Shown here one piece after another: positions 35,553 through 43,271 of a stretch of DNA of 43,271 nucleotides. How positions within the stretch are numbered: position 1 is the first letter of the stretch; every line of letters starts with the position of its first letter. Both the position numbers and the translations under genes were made by a program. The DNA comes from Muribaculaceae bacterium. Its GTDB lineage: Bacteria; Bacteroidota; Bacteroidia; Bacteroidales; Muribaculaceae. The notes below the pieces were generated by a model. The model was not told where the DNA came from, did no database searches, and worked only from the letters and a program-made list of their open reading frames with translations. The stretch spans positions 1-43,271 of the forward strand of contig JAGBWK010000066.1 in NCBI GenBank assembly GCA_017629835.1, read 5' to 3'.

Positions 35553-36989
35553 TTAAAGTTGTTTTGTAAATTCCACACACTCGGGCAATTCGCTTTCGTA
35601 GTGGGTTACAATAATTATCGACATCGGGAAGCGTTGTCGGTCGGACTTAGCACGAGCAGCAAAATGGTTGATGATAGCTCTGACGGCACGCTGGCGTGCG
35701 AGGTCGAGCCCATGGAAAGGCTCATCGAGTATCATCAGTCGTGGCTGCTTGATGAAGACTCGAGCGAGCATCACCATTTGCCGTTCGCCACTGGAGAGGG
35801 TCGTAAAGTTACGCCCTACGAGGTCCTCAAGGTGCAAGAGGCTTATCCACTTGTCGGCCAGTTCAAGCTGAATTGGCTTGGGAGCTATAAATACGCCAGA
35901 AGTGTCGTTCAGACCTTGGGCTATAATTGTGCGCACGTCGCCTGCTGGATGAAAATGGAGCGTACGCTCGGGCGAAATCATTGCAATGCGGCGCTTAATA
36001 TCCCAAATTGATTCACCAGAGCCGCGACGACGGTCGAACAAAGTGATTCGATTGCTATATCCTTGTGGATTGTCGGCGCAAATCAGGCTCAAGAGCGTTG
36101 ACTTACCAGAGCCGTTTGGGCCAGATAGCGACCAGTTTTCACAGTCGCGAATCTCCCAATCGACATTGTCGACAATAGTCCGATTACCATAGCGCACAGT
36201 GCAACCATCGAGCTTAACGACCGTAGAAATTTGCTCAGGGTCGGGCATCGGTGCTGAAATCGAAGACACATCGACTGCAAAGTCGAACAGGCTCACCAAT
36301 CGGTTGCGCATACGCAGCATCGAGGGGAATTGTGTGATAGGCTCCCCTATTTTCAGTTTACGCATTGGCACAATACAATCGACAAAGTCGGGCAAATCGT
36401 CGGGATTGGCTATCAACAAAATCACAGCCACGCCTTCGTCGGTAAGCGATTTGATAGCCTCGTTGAGCGTTTGTCGTGACTCGGAGTCGAGCCCAATATA
36501 AGGATTATCGAGCACGATAGCATCGGCAGGCGTAAGCAATGCGTTAATAATCAGCAGTTTTCGCAATTCACCTGACGAAAGGAAATTAATCTTGTTCGAC
36601 TCGATGTTTTGAAGATGAAACAGGGTGGTCAGCTTCGCCCACTGCTCGGACTCAACGCCTGCCCCAACAACTTCGGCAACGGTTGGCACCTCATCGTTCA
36701 TCGTAGCCTCATATCGCTGCTGATAGTATTCGACCTTCATTCCCGAAAGCGAATGAATGTCGGAGAACTCGATTCGGCGCACCTCGATTTTTTCTCCCGA
36801 GGGGGTTGACAGCTTATTTGAGCGGAAATTCCAGCCTCGCTCGAGGATATTTCCGAGCGTAGTCTTTCCAGCCCCATTCGGGCCAATTACCACAGTTACG
36901 CCTTGTGGAATCGTAATGCGGTAAGGGTTACAGAGTTGCACCCCTGTAAAATCGAGAATTTCACTTTCAAGACAAATTGCTGGTTTCAT
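35553..36989 (-). CDS. Tandem ATP-binding cassette protein, ModF/PhrA-like
   Basis: Two fused ABC ATPase domains with no membrane part, as in ModF (photorepair protein PhrA). Domain 1 has Walker A GPNGAGKT (36-43), signature LSSGE (137-141) and Walker B VLDNP (159-163), where N162 replaces the catalytic glutamate. Domain 2 has GPNGSGKS (290-297), LSSGE (398-402) and ILDEP (420-424) with the normal E423. It is 478 residues long. No molybdate transporter gene is near, so a transport role is doubtful; similar proteins act as soluble ATPases of unknown task. A promoter box lies only four bases before its ATG. It heads the minus-strand gene group. Confidence 0.88.
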   Translation of the reverse strand: MKPAICLESEILDFTGVQLCNPYRITIPQGVTVVIGPNGAGKTTLGNILERGWNFRSNKLSTPSGEKIEVRRIEFSDIHSLSGMKVEYYQQRYEATMNDEVPTVAEVVGAGVESEQWAKLTTLFHLQNIESNKINFLSSGELRKLLIINALLTPADAIVLDNPYIGLDSESRQTLNEAIKSLTDEGVAVILLIANPDDLPDFVDCIVPMRKLKIGEPITQFPSMLRMRNRLVSLFDFAVDVSSISAPMPDPEQISTVVKLDGCTVRYGNRTIVDNVDWEIRDCENWSLSGPNGSGKSTLLSLICADNPQGYSNRITLFDRRRGSGESIWDIKRRIAMISPERTLHFHPAGDVRTIIAQGLNDTSGVFIAPKPIQLELADKWISLLHLEDLVGRNFTTLSSGERQMVMLARVFIKQPRLMILDEPFHGLDLARQRAVRAIINHFAARAKSDRQRFPMSIIIVTHYESELPECVEFTKQL

Positions 36990-36993
36990 ACCC

Positions 36994-37001
36994 CAAAGTT
37001 A
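36994..37001 (-). promoter_or_regulatory. -7 promoter box directly before the ModF-like gene
   Basis: On the minus strand TAACTTTG ends only four bases (GGGT) before the ATG. Bacteroidota transcription normally begins a few bases after this box, so the message would start at or next to the start codon. A TTG lies about 15 bases upstream, short of the usual 19-21. Confidence 0.55.
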
Positions 37002-37060
37002 CGAAAAAATCGCGTACAATTGAGTGCATTCGTAAAAAAGTGGAAAAATTTAAATAAATA

Positions 37061-37092
37061 TTTGCACAATTCAGAAAACATCCTTAAATTTG
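37061..37092 (+). promoter_or_regulatory. Promoter of the tRNA-Asn pair
   Basis: A -33 TTTG at 37061-37064 and a -7 TAAATTTG at 37085-37092 are separated by 20 bases, the ideal Bacteroidota spacing. Transcription would begin near 37098, about 28 bases before the first tRNA. Confidence 0.85.
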
Positions 37093-37125
37093 CAGCGCAA
37101 AAAGCCCAAAGGGGCAAAATGCAAT

Positions 37126-37202
37126 GCTTCAGTAGCTCAGTTGGTTAGAGCACCTGACTGTTAATCAGGGGGTCGTTGGTTCAAGCCCATCCTGAAGCGC
37201 CA
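37126..37202 (+). tRNA. tRNA-Asn (GTT), first copy, CCA encoded
   Basis: A full cloverleaf can be drawn. The acceptor stem is GCTTCAG with CTGAAGC, the D arm GCTC...GAGC, the anticodon stem CCTGA with TCAGG around the loop CTGTTAA (anticodon GTT, asparagine), and the T loop TTCAAGC. The discriminator is G at 37199 and the genome encodes CCA at 37200-37202. Confidence 0.96.
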
Positions 37203-37225
37203 AACCTAATCATTGTCACATTTAA

Positions 37226-37299
37226 GCTTCAGTAGCTCAGTTGGTTAGAGCACCTGACTGTTAATCAGGGGGTCGTTGGTTCAAGCCCATCCTGAAGCG
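37226..37299 (+). tRNA. tRNA-Asn (GTT), second copy, no encoded CCA
   Basis: The 74 bases are identical to the first copy, which starts exactly 100 bases upstream. Here the discriminator G at 37299 is followed by CTA and not CCA, so the CCA end must be added by tRNA nucleotidyltransferase. The anticodon is GTT. It shares the promoter and terminator with the first copy. Confidence 0.96.
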
Positions 37300-37300
37300 C

Positions 37301-37339
37301 TAAGAGGTCGACGAATTTCGCCGACCTCTTACTTTTTTT
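37301..37339 (+). terminator. Rho-independent terminator after the tRNA-Asn pair
   Basis: TAAGAGGTCG at 37301-37310 pairs with CGACCTCTTA at 37322-37331; inside, CGA and TCG can pair as well. Seven T follow at 37333-37339. It begins two bases after the second tRNA. Confidence 0.92.
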
Positions 37340-37409
37340 GCGCCAAACTGAACTGCATGACTTGCGATGTTGTTGTATTAGCAACTAAACCTTTAATCTT
37401 AAATACGTT

Positions 37410-37943
37410 ATGAAAACATGGTGTAAAAGTTTGTGTCTACTTTCGCTGTTAGGCATATCAAATGTTGCCTGTGAAGGCGAAAATCGCGATGTAGACACTT
37501 CTACTGTCAGAGAGTTTGACATCGAGCGATTTATGGGGAAATGGTATGAAATTGCGCGCTACGATCATCACTTTGAAAAAGGTATGGACCACGTGGTTGC
37601 AAACTATTCATTAATGGAGGACGGCAAAGTAAAAGTAGTGAACCACGGCATCAAAAATGGCAAGCCCAAAGAGATTACCGGAAAAGCCCGCCAGCCAAAT
37701 CCCGAAGAGTACCCCGGCCGATTGGAAGTGTCGTTTTTCCTCTGGTTTTATTCGCCCTATTGGGTTTTGGAATTGGACGAAAACTACCAATATGCGCTAA
37801 TAGGCAGCGACACATCAAAGTATCTATGGATAATGAGTCGTACGCCTGAGCTGCCAAAAGCCACATTGGACAAGCTGCTGCAAGAGGCTCAACGTCGTGG
37901 GTACGACCTATCGCGGCTAACCTTCGTAAATCAAGGTAAATAA
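37410..37943 (+). CDS. Bacterial lipocalin lipoprotein (Blc-like)
   Basis: An outer-membrane lipoprotein that binds lipophilic ligands, similar to Blc of E. coli. The signal sequence ends in the lipobox ISNVAC with C21. The lipocalin GxW motif is FMGKWYEIARYDHHFEKGM, near the start of the eight-strand barrel. VANYSLMEDGKVKVVNHG and GRLEVSFFLWFYSPYWVLEL are further Blc-type segments, and ALIGSDTSKYLWIMSRTPEL is the C-terminal signature. It is 177 residues long and complete. It stands alone, between two terminators, and I see no exact TAnnTTTG box in the 70 bases before it. Blc proteins are often tied to envelope stress or starvation. Confidence 0.92.
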   Translation: MKTWCKSLCLLSLLGISNVACEGENRDVDTSTVREFDIERFMGKWYEIARYDHHFEKGMDHVVANYSLMEDGKVKVVNHGIKNGKPKEITGKARQPNPEEYPGRLEVSFFLWFYSPYWVLELDENYQYALIGSDTSKYLWIMSRTPELPKATLDKLLQEAQRRGYDLSRLTFVNQGK

Positions 37944-37975
37944 ACCGCTGATTTCCGCAAATTTTTGCAAAAAAT

Positions 37976-38004
37976 TAGGCTGCTTAACTATCTTAAGCGG
38001 CCTA
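37976..38004 (+). terminator. Hairpin terminator after the lipocalin gene
   Basis: TAGGCTGCTTAA at 37976-37987 pairs with TTAAGCGGCCTA at 37993-38004 with one G-U pair, around a 5-base loop. A short T-rich stretch (TTTGCATTTT) follows. Confidence 0.72.
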
Positions 38005-38080
38005 TTTGCATTTTAATGGGGCATAATCGCGAGATTATAACATTTGATAATTAGTTTTAGTGAAAAATAGGAGGTTAATA

Positions 38081-38113
38081 TTTGGTGGGGGTTGTAAATT
38101 TTTAGTAACTTCG
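38081..38113 (+). promoter_or_regulatory. Promoter of the TPR gene
   Basis: A -33 TTTG at 38081-38084 and a -7 TAACTTCG at 38106-38113 are 21 bases apart, within the normal range. The start codon lies 142 bases downstream. Confidence 0.75.
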
Positions 38114-38255
38114 CAATTAGAATGGCGATTTATGTCAAATCGCCAACGTAAGCATTTATCAACAACCCGATTAGGGACTGAGGAATTACTCTCAAAAGTG
38201 TCGCACAGCTGCACTCAACAGTCTCTAACACAACAAAATAAGAATTATTCATCCA

Positions 38256-41231
38256 ATGAAAAAACTTATTATATCTGCAGCAATTGCTACTGCATCGCTG
38301 ATAGCTACTGCACAGGTGAATTCTCCAGCAAACGATGGTTACTATTCACGCGGTCAACTGATGTATAACGACGGCAACTATGTGGGCTGCATCGACCAAA
38401 TGTCGCACTTGAAACTACAGCACCCCGAAAAGTCGCAACTCGAAGCAGCGGATTTCTACATCGCAATGTCGTCGGCTCATCTCGGAAAAGCTGATGCCGT
38501 CAACCTTCTCAACCAATTTGTCAATCAATACCCCCAGTCGGTACACACCAACGAGGCCATTATCACTATCGGCAACATCCTGCTAGATGCTGAGAACTAC
38601 GACGAAGCTCTCGAAGCCTACCGTAAAATCGTTGACCCAAGTCTTGACAACGACACCCGTGCCCAACTGCACTACAACATGGCATACTGCCTACTGAAAA
38701 AAGGGGAATACAGCGAAGCAACTGCTCTCTATGGAAGCATAACATCCAACAAGAAATATGGCAATGGCGCCAAATTCTATCAAGGCTACATAAACTACAT
38801 AGAAAAGGACTACAAACGCGCAGCCGAAATGATGCGCGCAGTCAACACTGCCGTTGCACCAGCCAATATGGCGGACTATTACCTCTGTCAGATTTACTAT
38901 ATGCAAGGCGACTACGGCAAAGCATCGACCACCGCTCGCCGTCTGCTTGACAAGGATGTTGCTCCTGAATTTAAAGCTGAGGCTGCTCGCGTGGCTGGCG
39001 AATCGCTCTATCATCTTGGCGACGACGCTCAAGCCATTCCACTATTGCGCCGCTACATGGAAGCTACCGACCAGCCGCTTGCATCGGCTCAATATATACT
39101 CGGCGTTGCCGACTACCGCTCAGGCGACTACGCAGCAGCAATCTCAAATCTCACCCCAGTATCATCGCTCGACGATGCTATGGGACAGAGTGCCAACCTA
39201 TTTATCGGTCAGTCGATGATGCAACAACGCAACTATTCGTCGGCTATGATTGCATTTGAAAAAGCGTTCAAAAAGGATTACGACAAGGGTGTACAAGAAA
39301 CTGCATTCTACAACTATGCCGTAGCCAATACACAGGGAGGCAAGATTCCTTTTGGCAGCTCAGTTACCACATTTGAGGAATTCTTACGCCGATACCCCAA
39401 CTCGCGCTACGCAACACGCATCCGCGAGTATATCATCACCGGCTATATGACCGACGACAACTATCCTGCTGCACTCGCATCAATCGAAGCTATCAACAAC
39501 CCTTCGGAAAGCGTGTTGAAAGCCAAGCAACAGGTGCTCTACACTCTCGGTTCTCGCGAACTTGCCGCTGGCGAAGCTGAAAAAGCAATAGGCCACTTGC
39601 GCGAAGCAATGAAATTATCATCGCACAACCCACAGACTGCGGCTGAGTCGCAACTATGGCTCGGCGAAGCACTTTATGCTACTGGCAGCTACGATGAAGC
39701 CGCCGAAAACTACACTGCATACCTCGCCAACCGCCACGCTGCTGCCGAAAACCGCCCAATAGCAATCTACAATCTCGCTTACGCACGATTCAGCGCACAA
39801 CGCTACTCGGATGCAGCAACAGAGTTTGCACGTTTCGTCAGCATTTCAAATCAATCGTCGAAAGAAACCGTAGCCGACGCCTACAACCGACTCGCCGACT
39901 GCCATTACTACAACTCCGACTTCGGCGCAGCTGCCGACGCTTACAACAAGGCATTCCAAGTAAATCCAGCCACAGGCGACTATGCTCTATACCAAGAAGC
40001 GCTCATGAAAGGCTTGCAGCGCGACCATAATGGCAAAATCGCTGGAATGAAAGCTATGATGCAGCGTTTCCCATCTTCGGGACTTACCCCTGCAGCACTG
40101 CTTGAAATCGGCGAGAGCTACGACCAACTCAACAATTCTGCGCAAACAATCGACGCCTACCAGCAAGTGGTTGACCGATACCCCGAAACTAAACAGGGCC
40201 GCCAAGCTGCATTGCTACTCGCCCTTGCACACCTCAACAGTGGCAACCGCCAACAGGCTATCGACTCATACAAACATCTTATTACCGCAGCTCCAACTTC
40301 GGAAGAAGCCAATCAGGCAGCCGAAAATCTCAAGCTCATTATGGCTGAGGACGGCAATCTCACTGAGTATGCCGACTTTATGCAGTCAGTGCCCGGAGCT
40401 AAGGCTATCGAGCCAACCGAACTCGACCGCTTGACATTCACTGCCGCTGAGCGCGAATACCTCAACACTGGCGCAACAGCCCGCATCGATGAGTATCTCA
40501 CTCGATTCCCCGAGGGCGCATCGCGCGCAACAGCCCTTGGCTATGCAATGAAAGGAGCTTCGGCAGCAGGCAACACAGCTGTAGCTACTCGCCACGCAAC
40601 CGAAATAATCGAAAAATATCCCGACAACGAACTTATTGTCGAAGCGCTCAAAGTGAAAGCTGACGCCGACTATGCTTCAGGAGCTGTCGATGTAGCATTC
40701 GAAACTTACAGCCGCCTTGCCGACAAAGCATCGACGCCATATGCTATAAATGAAGCGCGCATAGGTATGCTACGCAGTGCTCGCGAACTCGGCATGCACG
40801 ACAGCGTTGTCGAAATTGCCGATGCGCTGACAGCATCGTCTACCCTCAGCACCGAACAGCGTTCCGAAGCACGATTCACTCGCGCTTACGCTCGTGCAGC
40901 TAAGGGCGAAAAAGAGGCCGCTATTGAAGAATGGTCCGACCTCGCAAAGGATATGACCAACCTCAATGGTACTAAAGCTGCATTCTATATTGCTGAACTG
41001 CAGTATCGCGACGGCGACCTCAATTCGGCACGCGAATCGGTCAACAAACTCATCAACTCCGACTCGCCCTACGACTACTGGTATGCTCGTGCTATCATAT
41101 TGCTTAGCGACATCAACCGCGCCGAAGGCTACGTGTACGAGGCAGACGTTTACCTCACCAACCTACAAGAGAAATATCCCGGCTCTGAAAGCGATATCTT
41201 CGCAATGATTGCGCAGCGCCTGAACAAGTAA
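38256..41231 (+). CDS. Large exported tetratricopeptide-repeat protein
   Basis: A 991-residue protein with a signal peptide ending near residue 20 (IATAQ), so it acts in the periplasm or at the outer membrane. Almost the whole chain is helical TPR repeats; examples are NYDEALEAYRKIVDPSLDND, GEYSEATALYGSI, NYSSAMIAFEKAFKKDYDKG, SYDEAAENYTAYLANR and SAQTIDAYQQVVDRYPETKQ. The arrangement resembles long YbgF/BamD-type scaffolds in Bacteroidales that are often found near a beta-barrel gene such as the one at 23936. No enzymatic domain is visible, so a scaffold role is the most likely. The cstA-like gene follows 21 bases later. The function is unknown. Confidence 0.88.
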   Translation: MKKLIISAAIATASLIATAQVNSPANDGYYSRGQLMYNDGNYVGCIDQMSHLKLQHPEKSQLEAADFYIAMSSAHLGKADAVNLLNQFVNQYPQSVHTNEAIITIGNILLDAENYDEALEAYRKIVDPSLDNDTRAQLHYNMAYCLLKKGEYSEATALYGSITSNKKYGNGAKFYQGYINYIEKDYKRAAEMMRAVNTAVAPANMADYYLCQIYYMQGDYGKASTTARRLLDKDVAPEFKAEAARVAGESLYHLGDDAQAIPLLRRYMEATDQPLASAQYILGVADYRSGDYAAAISNLTPVSSLDDAMGQSANLFIGQSMMQQRNYSSAMIAFEKAFKKDYDKGVQETAFYNYAVANTQGGKIPFGSSVTTFEEFLRRYPNSRYATRIREYIITGYMTDDNYPAALASIEAINNPSESVLKAKQQVLYTLGSRELAAGEAEKAIGHLREAMKLSSHNPQTAAESQLWLGEALYATGSYDEAAENYTAYLANRHAAAENRPIAIYNLAYARFSAQRYSDAATEFARFVSISNQSSKETVADAYNRLADCHYYNSDFGAAADAYNKAFQVNPATGDYALYQEALMKGLQRDHNGKIAGMKAMMQRFPSSGLTPAALLEIGESYDQLNNSAQTIDAYQQVVDRYPETKQGRQAALLLALAHLNSGNRQQAIDSYKHLITAAPTSEEANQAAENLKLIMAEDGNLTEYADFMQSVPGAKAIEPTELDRLTFTAAEREYLNTGATARIDEYLTRFPEGASRATALGYAMKGASAAGNTAVATRHATEIIEKYPDNELIVEALKVKADADYASGAVDVAFETYSRLADKASTPYAINEARIGMLRSARELGMHDSVVEIADALTASSTLSTEQRSEARFTRAYARAAKGEKEAAIEEWSDLAKDMTNLNGTKAAFYIAELQYRDGDLNSARESVNKLINSDSPYDYWYARAIILLSDINRAEGYVYEADVYLTNLQEKYPGSESDIFAMIAQRLNK

Positions 41232-41252
41232 GCCACAAAACAACCAACTGCT

Positions 41253-42740
41253 ATGACATCATTTCTTATAGCTTTAGCCGTACTGATTGGCGGATATTTC
41301 GTCTACGGTGCATTAATGGACCGCATCTTTGGGGTGGACCCGAAGCGCGATATGCCTGCCTACAACCTTCGCGACGGCGTCGACTATATACCTATGCCCA
41401 CGTGGAAGGTGTTTCTCATACAATTTCTCAACATCGCAGGGCTTGGACCGATTTTCGGTGCTATTATGGGTATCATGTTTGGCCCTGCTGCATTCCTGTG
41501 GATAGTGTTGGGCACTATCTTTGCTGGGGCTGTCCACGATTTTCTCTCAGCGATGATTTCATTGCGCTCGGGAGGCAAGTCGCTGCCCGAAATTGTAGGC
41601 AACGAACTCGGCAGCGGAGTGAAATTCACTGTCAGAGTCTTGTCGATAGCGCTGCTAATACTTGTGGGAGCAGTGTTTGTGCTCACACCAGCCGACTTGC
41701 TGCAAGGAATGACGCCCGACTTTATGACTCGCGAAGTGTGGATTGCTATTATATTCATCTACTACATCGCCGCTTCAATACTCCCAATCGACAAAATCAT
41801 TGGTAATTTCTACCCAGTGTTTGGTTTCGCACTACTATTTATGGCAGTGGGGCTTTTGTGCGTACTGCTCTTTGGTGGCGTAACCATTCCTGACGGCTTC
41901 AGCGACGGCTTAGCATCGCGCTACAGCGACGAGTCGCATCCTATATTCCCGATGCTATTCGTGTCGGTGGCATGCGGTGCACTCTCTGGATTCCATGCCA
42001 CACAATCGCCAATGATGGTGCGATGCCTTAAAAATGAACGACTTGCACGACCCGTATTCTACGGCGCTATGGTAGCCGAAGGACTTGTTGCTCTGATATG
42101 GGCAGCTGCAGCTATCGCATTCACTGGCGGATACGACGAGCTCCACACATATATGCAGACCCACACTACGGCCGACGCTGTGCGCAATATACCTAACGCA
42201 TGGCTTGGAGCTGCGGGGGGCATCCTTGCAGTGCTCGGAGTGATTGTAGCACCGATTACTACAGGCGATACGGCACTACGCTCAGCACGCCTATCAATTG
42301 CCGACATCATTGGCTACGACCAACGCCCCATAAGCAAACGCCTGCTGCTTACGCTCCCTATCTTCGGACTTTGCTTCTTCTTGATGATGATTGATTTCGA
42401 AGTGCTTTGGCGCTACTTTGCATGGGTAAACCAAACTCTTGCCGTATTCACACTTTGGGCTATTACTGTCTATTTGGCTCGTCACCGCAAAGCATATATC
42501 GTAACGCTGCTACCAGCACTGTTTATGACCGCGGTGTCGGTAACATACTTGCTATTTGCGCCTGAGGGATTCCAACTTAATCACACTCTGTCGGTTGGCA
42601 TCGGCGTAGCTGTCAGCACACTGCTACTGCTGCTATTCTTGCGCTACTTGCATCTGCTGCGTCTCCCCAACTCGCCAATCAAGACAACCGACCTCCCCTA
42701 CCCTCCAATCAAAGCATCCACCCCCAAAGCCGAGCAATAA
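41253..42740 (+). CDS. CstA-family carbon starvation transporter
   Basis: An inner-membrane protein of the CstA/BtsT family, known in enterobacteria as a pyruvate or peptide transporter induced by carbon starvation. Family signatures are the N-terminal RDGVDYIPMPTWKVFLIQF, then NIAGLGPIFGAIMGIMFGP, GAVHDFLSAMISLRSGGKSL, and GALSGFHATQSPMMVRCLKN. About a dozen membrane segments are visible. Its 495 residues make it the short form common in Bacteroidota, against about 700 in E. coli. It lies 21 bases after the TPR gene and may share its transcript. The hydrophilic C-terminus is rich in Pro and Lys. Substrate not determined. Confidence 0.92.
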   Translation: MTSFLIALAVLIGGYFVYGALMDRIFGVDPKRDMPAYNLRDGVDYIPMPTWKVFLIQFLNIAGLGPIFGAIMGIMFGPAAFLWIVLGTIFAGAVHDFLSAMISLRSGGKSLPEIVGNELGSGVKFTVRVLSIALLILVGAVFVLTPADLLQGMTPDFMTREVWIAIIFIYYIAASILPIDKIIGNFYPVFGFALLFMAVGLLCVLLFGGVTIPDGFSDGLASRYSDESHPIFPMLFVSVACGALSGFHATQSPMMVRCLKNERLARPVFYGAMVAEGLVALIWAAAAIAFTGGYDELHTYMQTHTTADAVRNIPNAWLGAAGGILAVLGVIVAPITTGDTALRSARLSIADIIGYDQRPISKRLLLTLPIFGLCFFLMMIDFEVLWRYFAWVNQTLAVFTLWAITVYLARHRKAYIVTLLPALFMTAVSVTYLLFAPEGFQLNHTLSVGIGVAVSTLLLLLFLRYLHLLRLPNSPIKTTDLPYPPIKASTPKAEQ

Positions 42741-42776
42741 ACTGCTGTAAAGTAGATGTTCCTAATACAGCAGTTT
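42739..42776. terminator. Shared hairpin between the convergent cstA-like and GH95 genes
   Basis: AAACTGCTGTA at 42739-42749 pairs perfectly with TACAGCAGTTT at 42766-42776 around a 16-base loop. The left arm overlaps the cstA-like stop codon and the right arm lies in the last codons of the GH95 gene. It may slow transcription from both sides, though it has no strong T-run. Confidence 0.55.
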
Positions 42777-43271
42777 GCGTTTCAAGCCAATAGTTTGACC
42801 TGTCTGCATCGGTATCACATACTCAAATATGCGAGGCACAATCGGATATTGCGGAGCTGCCAATTCATCCGACACTATCGGTTGTTTTACTCGAAGTGAT
42901 TCGCACAAGGGTGTTTGCGCGACTGGCATCGCCTCTCTCAAAATTGTAGTTTTACCATTTGCAGGATTAACTGCGACTAACGGCACATAAGAGCGCACAC
43001 GCAAAGTACCGCCACGTGTAGCAGTAATAGTTGCCGACGTGAGCTGTTTGTTGTTCCATTTCATTTCATCTACTACGAATCCGCCACGAGCCCTAAGCCC
43101 GGAGATACTGCCATTAGCCCATTCCGAGGGTAATGCTGGGAGCAGATGCACGACGCCACCATGGCTCTGCATAAGCATTTCAGCCACGCCAGCCGTGTAG
43201 CCAAAATTCCCGTCGATTTGGAATGGTGGGTGTGCATCAAAGAGATTGGGATATGTTCTACCCTCTGGATA
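42762..43271 (-). CDS. GH95 alpha-L-fucosidase, C-terminal part (runs off window)
   Basis: Only the last 169 residues are in the window; the frame stays open to base 43271, with the rest of the gene beyond the right edge. Read from the edge, it begins [18 protein letters not shown] and [20 protein letters not shown], the strongly conserved GH95 core segment. [20 protein letters not shown] and [10 protein letters not shown] follow, the family's C-terminal beta-domain. GH95 enzymes remove alpha-1,2-fucose (or galactose) from glycans such as mucin and xyloglucan. This is the only carbohydrate-degrading gene seen apart from GH25 and suggests a glycan-foraging organism. It converges with the cstA-like gene. 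Confidence 0.9.
   Translation of the reverse strand, partial: YPEGRTYPNLFDAHPPFQIDGNFGYTAGVAEMLMQSHGGVVHLLPALPSEWANGSISGLRARGGFVVDEMKWNNKQLTSATITATRGGTLRVRSYVPLVAVNPANGKTTILREAMPVAQTPLCESLRVKQPIVSDELAAPQYPIVPRIFEYVIPMQTGQTIGLKRKLLY

Larger units (their letters stand above)
37944..38255. other. 312-base spacer between lipocalin and TPR genes
   Basis: Contains the terminator at 37976-38004 and the promoter at 38081-38113. The remaining 140-base leader (38114-38255) holds no recognisable element or gene. Open frames through it are short and lack support. Confidence 0.65.

Noticed and set aside
35400..36011. Plus-strand frame of 203 codons across recF and the ModF-like gene
   Set aside because: It spans the boundary of two real minus-strand genes and shows no protein family features; it is a shadow of both.
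37126..37299. tRNA pair as a phage or integrative-element attachment site
   Set aside because: No integrase, no partial tRNA fragment repeat beyond the second complete copy, and ordinary housekeeping genes on both sides.

Overview
The window is one contiguous, gene-dense chromosomal stretch from a member of the Bacteroidota, order Bacteroidales. I infer a gut-type lineage close to Muribaculaceae, but no rRNA or other decisive marker is present to prove the family. Supporting signs are the Bacteroidota promoter box TAnnTTTG (strong copies before the tRNA pair and before the TPR gene), type IX secretion proteins (PorU, PorV), the lipoprotein TamL, Bacteroidota-specific families (DUF3256, DUF4271), and menaquinone synthesis (MenA). 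The flanking genes are housekeeping genes and I see no insertion sequence, phage, plasmid or CRISPR array.

Layout. Bases 1-457 hold GC-rich tandem repeats and a promoter with a leader. Bases 458-14280 (+) form one co-oriented run: topA, an RluA-type pseudouridine synthase, a membrane-anchored GH25 muramidase, a PorU sortase, a degenerate fumarylacetoacetate-hydrolase-like protein, a second full-length PorU, porV and ispF. Bases 14281-16309 hold a palindrome-rich spacer and a Na/Pi cotransporter. Bases 16460-19296 hold a LOG-family nucleotide hydrolase, a DUF4271 membrane protein, hemD and a META-domain lipoprotein, closed by a terminator. Bases 19297-21471 hold a repeat-bearing leader and a DEAD-box helicase, followed by DUF3256, xseA and xseB. 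Bases 23936-26884 hold an outer-membrane beta-barrel protein, a small membrane protein and trmD; yidC follows with its own promoter and a strong terminator at 29.45 kb. Bases 29659-36989 are all on the minus strand, read from ModF-like ABC ATPase through recF, a DciA-like DUF721 protein, an acyl-CoA thioesterase, TamL and a phosphoglycolate phosphatase to menA. Bases 37061-37339 hold a promoter, two identical tRNA-Asn(GTT) genes and a terminator. After that come a lipocalin lipoprotein, a 991-residue TPR protein, a CstA-type transporter and, on the minus strand, the C-terminal part of a GH95 alpha-fucosidase that runs off the right edge.

How the genes fit together. Much of the window serves the cell envelope: the T9SS sortase and shuttle (PorU, PorV), TamL, YidC, GH25, lipocalin, an outer-membrane barrel and a TPR protein. 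A second theme is nucleic-acid maintenance: TopA, RecF with a DciA-like partner, exonuclease VII, the DEAD-box helicase, TrmD and RluA. The most unusual locus is 4526-13750. There two complete, divergent PorU-like C25 peptidases flank a fumarylacetoacetate-hydrolase-fold protein that has lost its metal-binding and active-site residues, and PorV follows directly.
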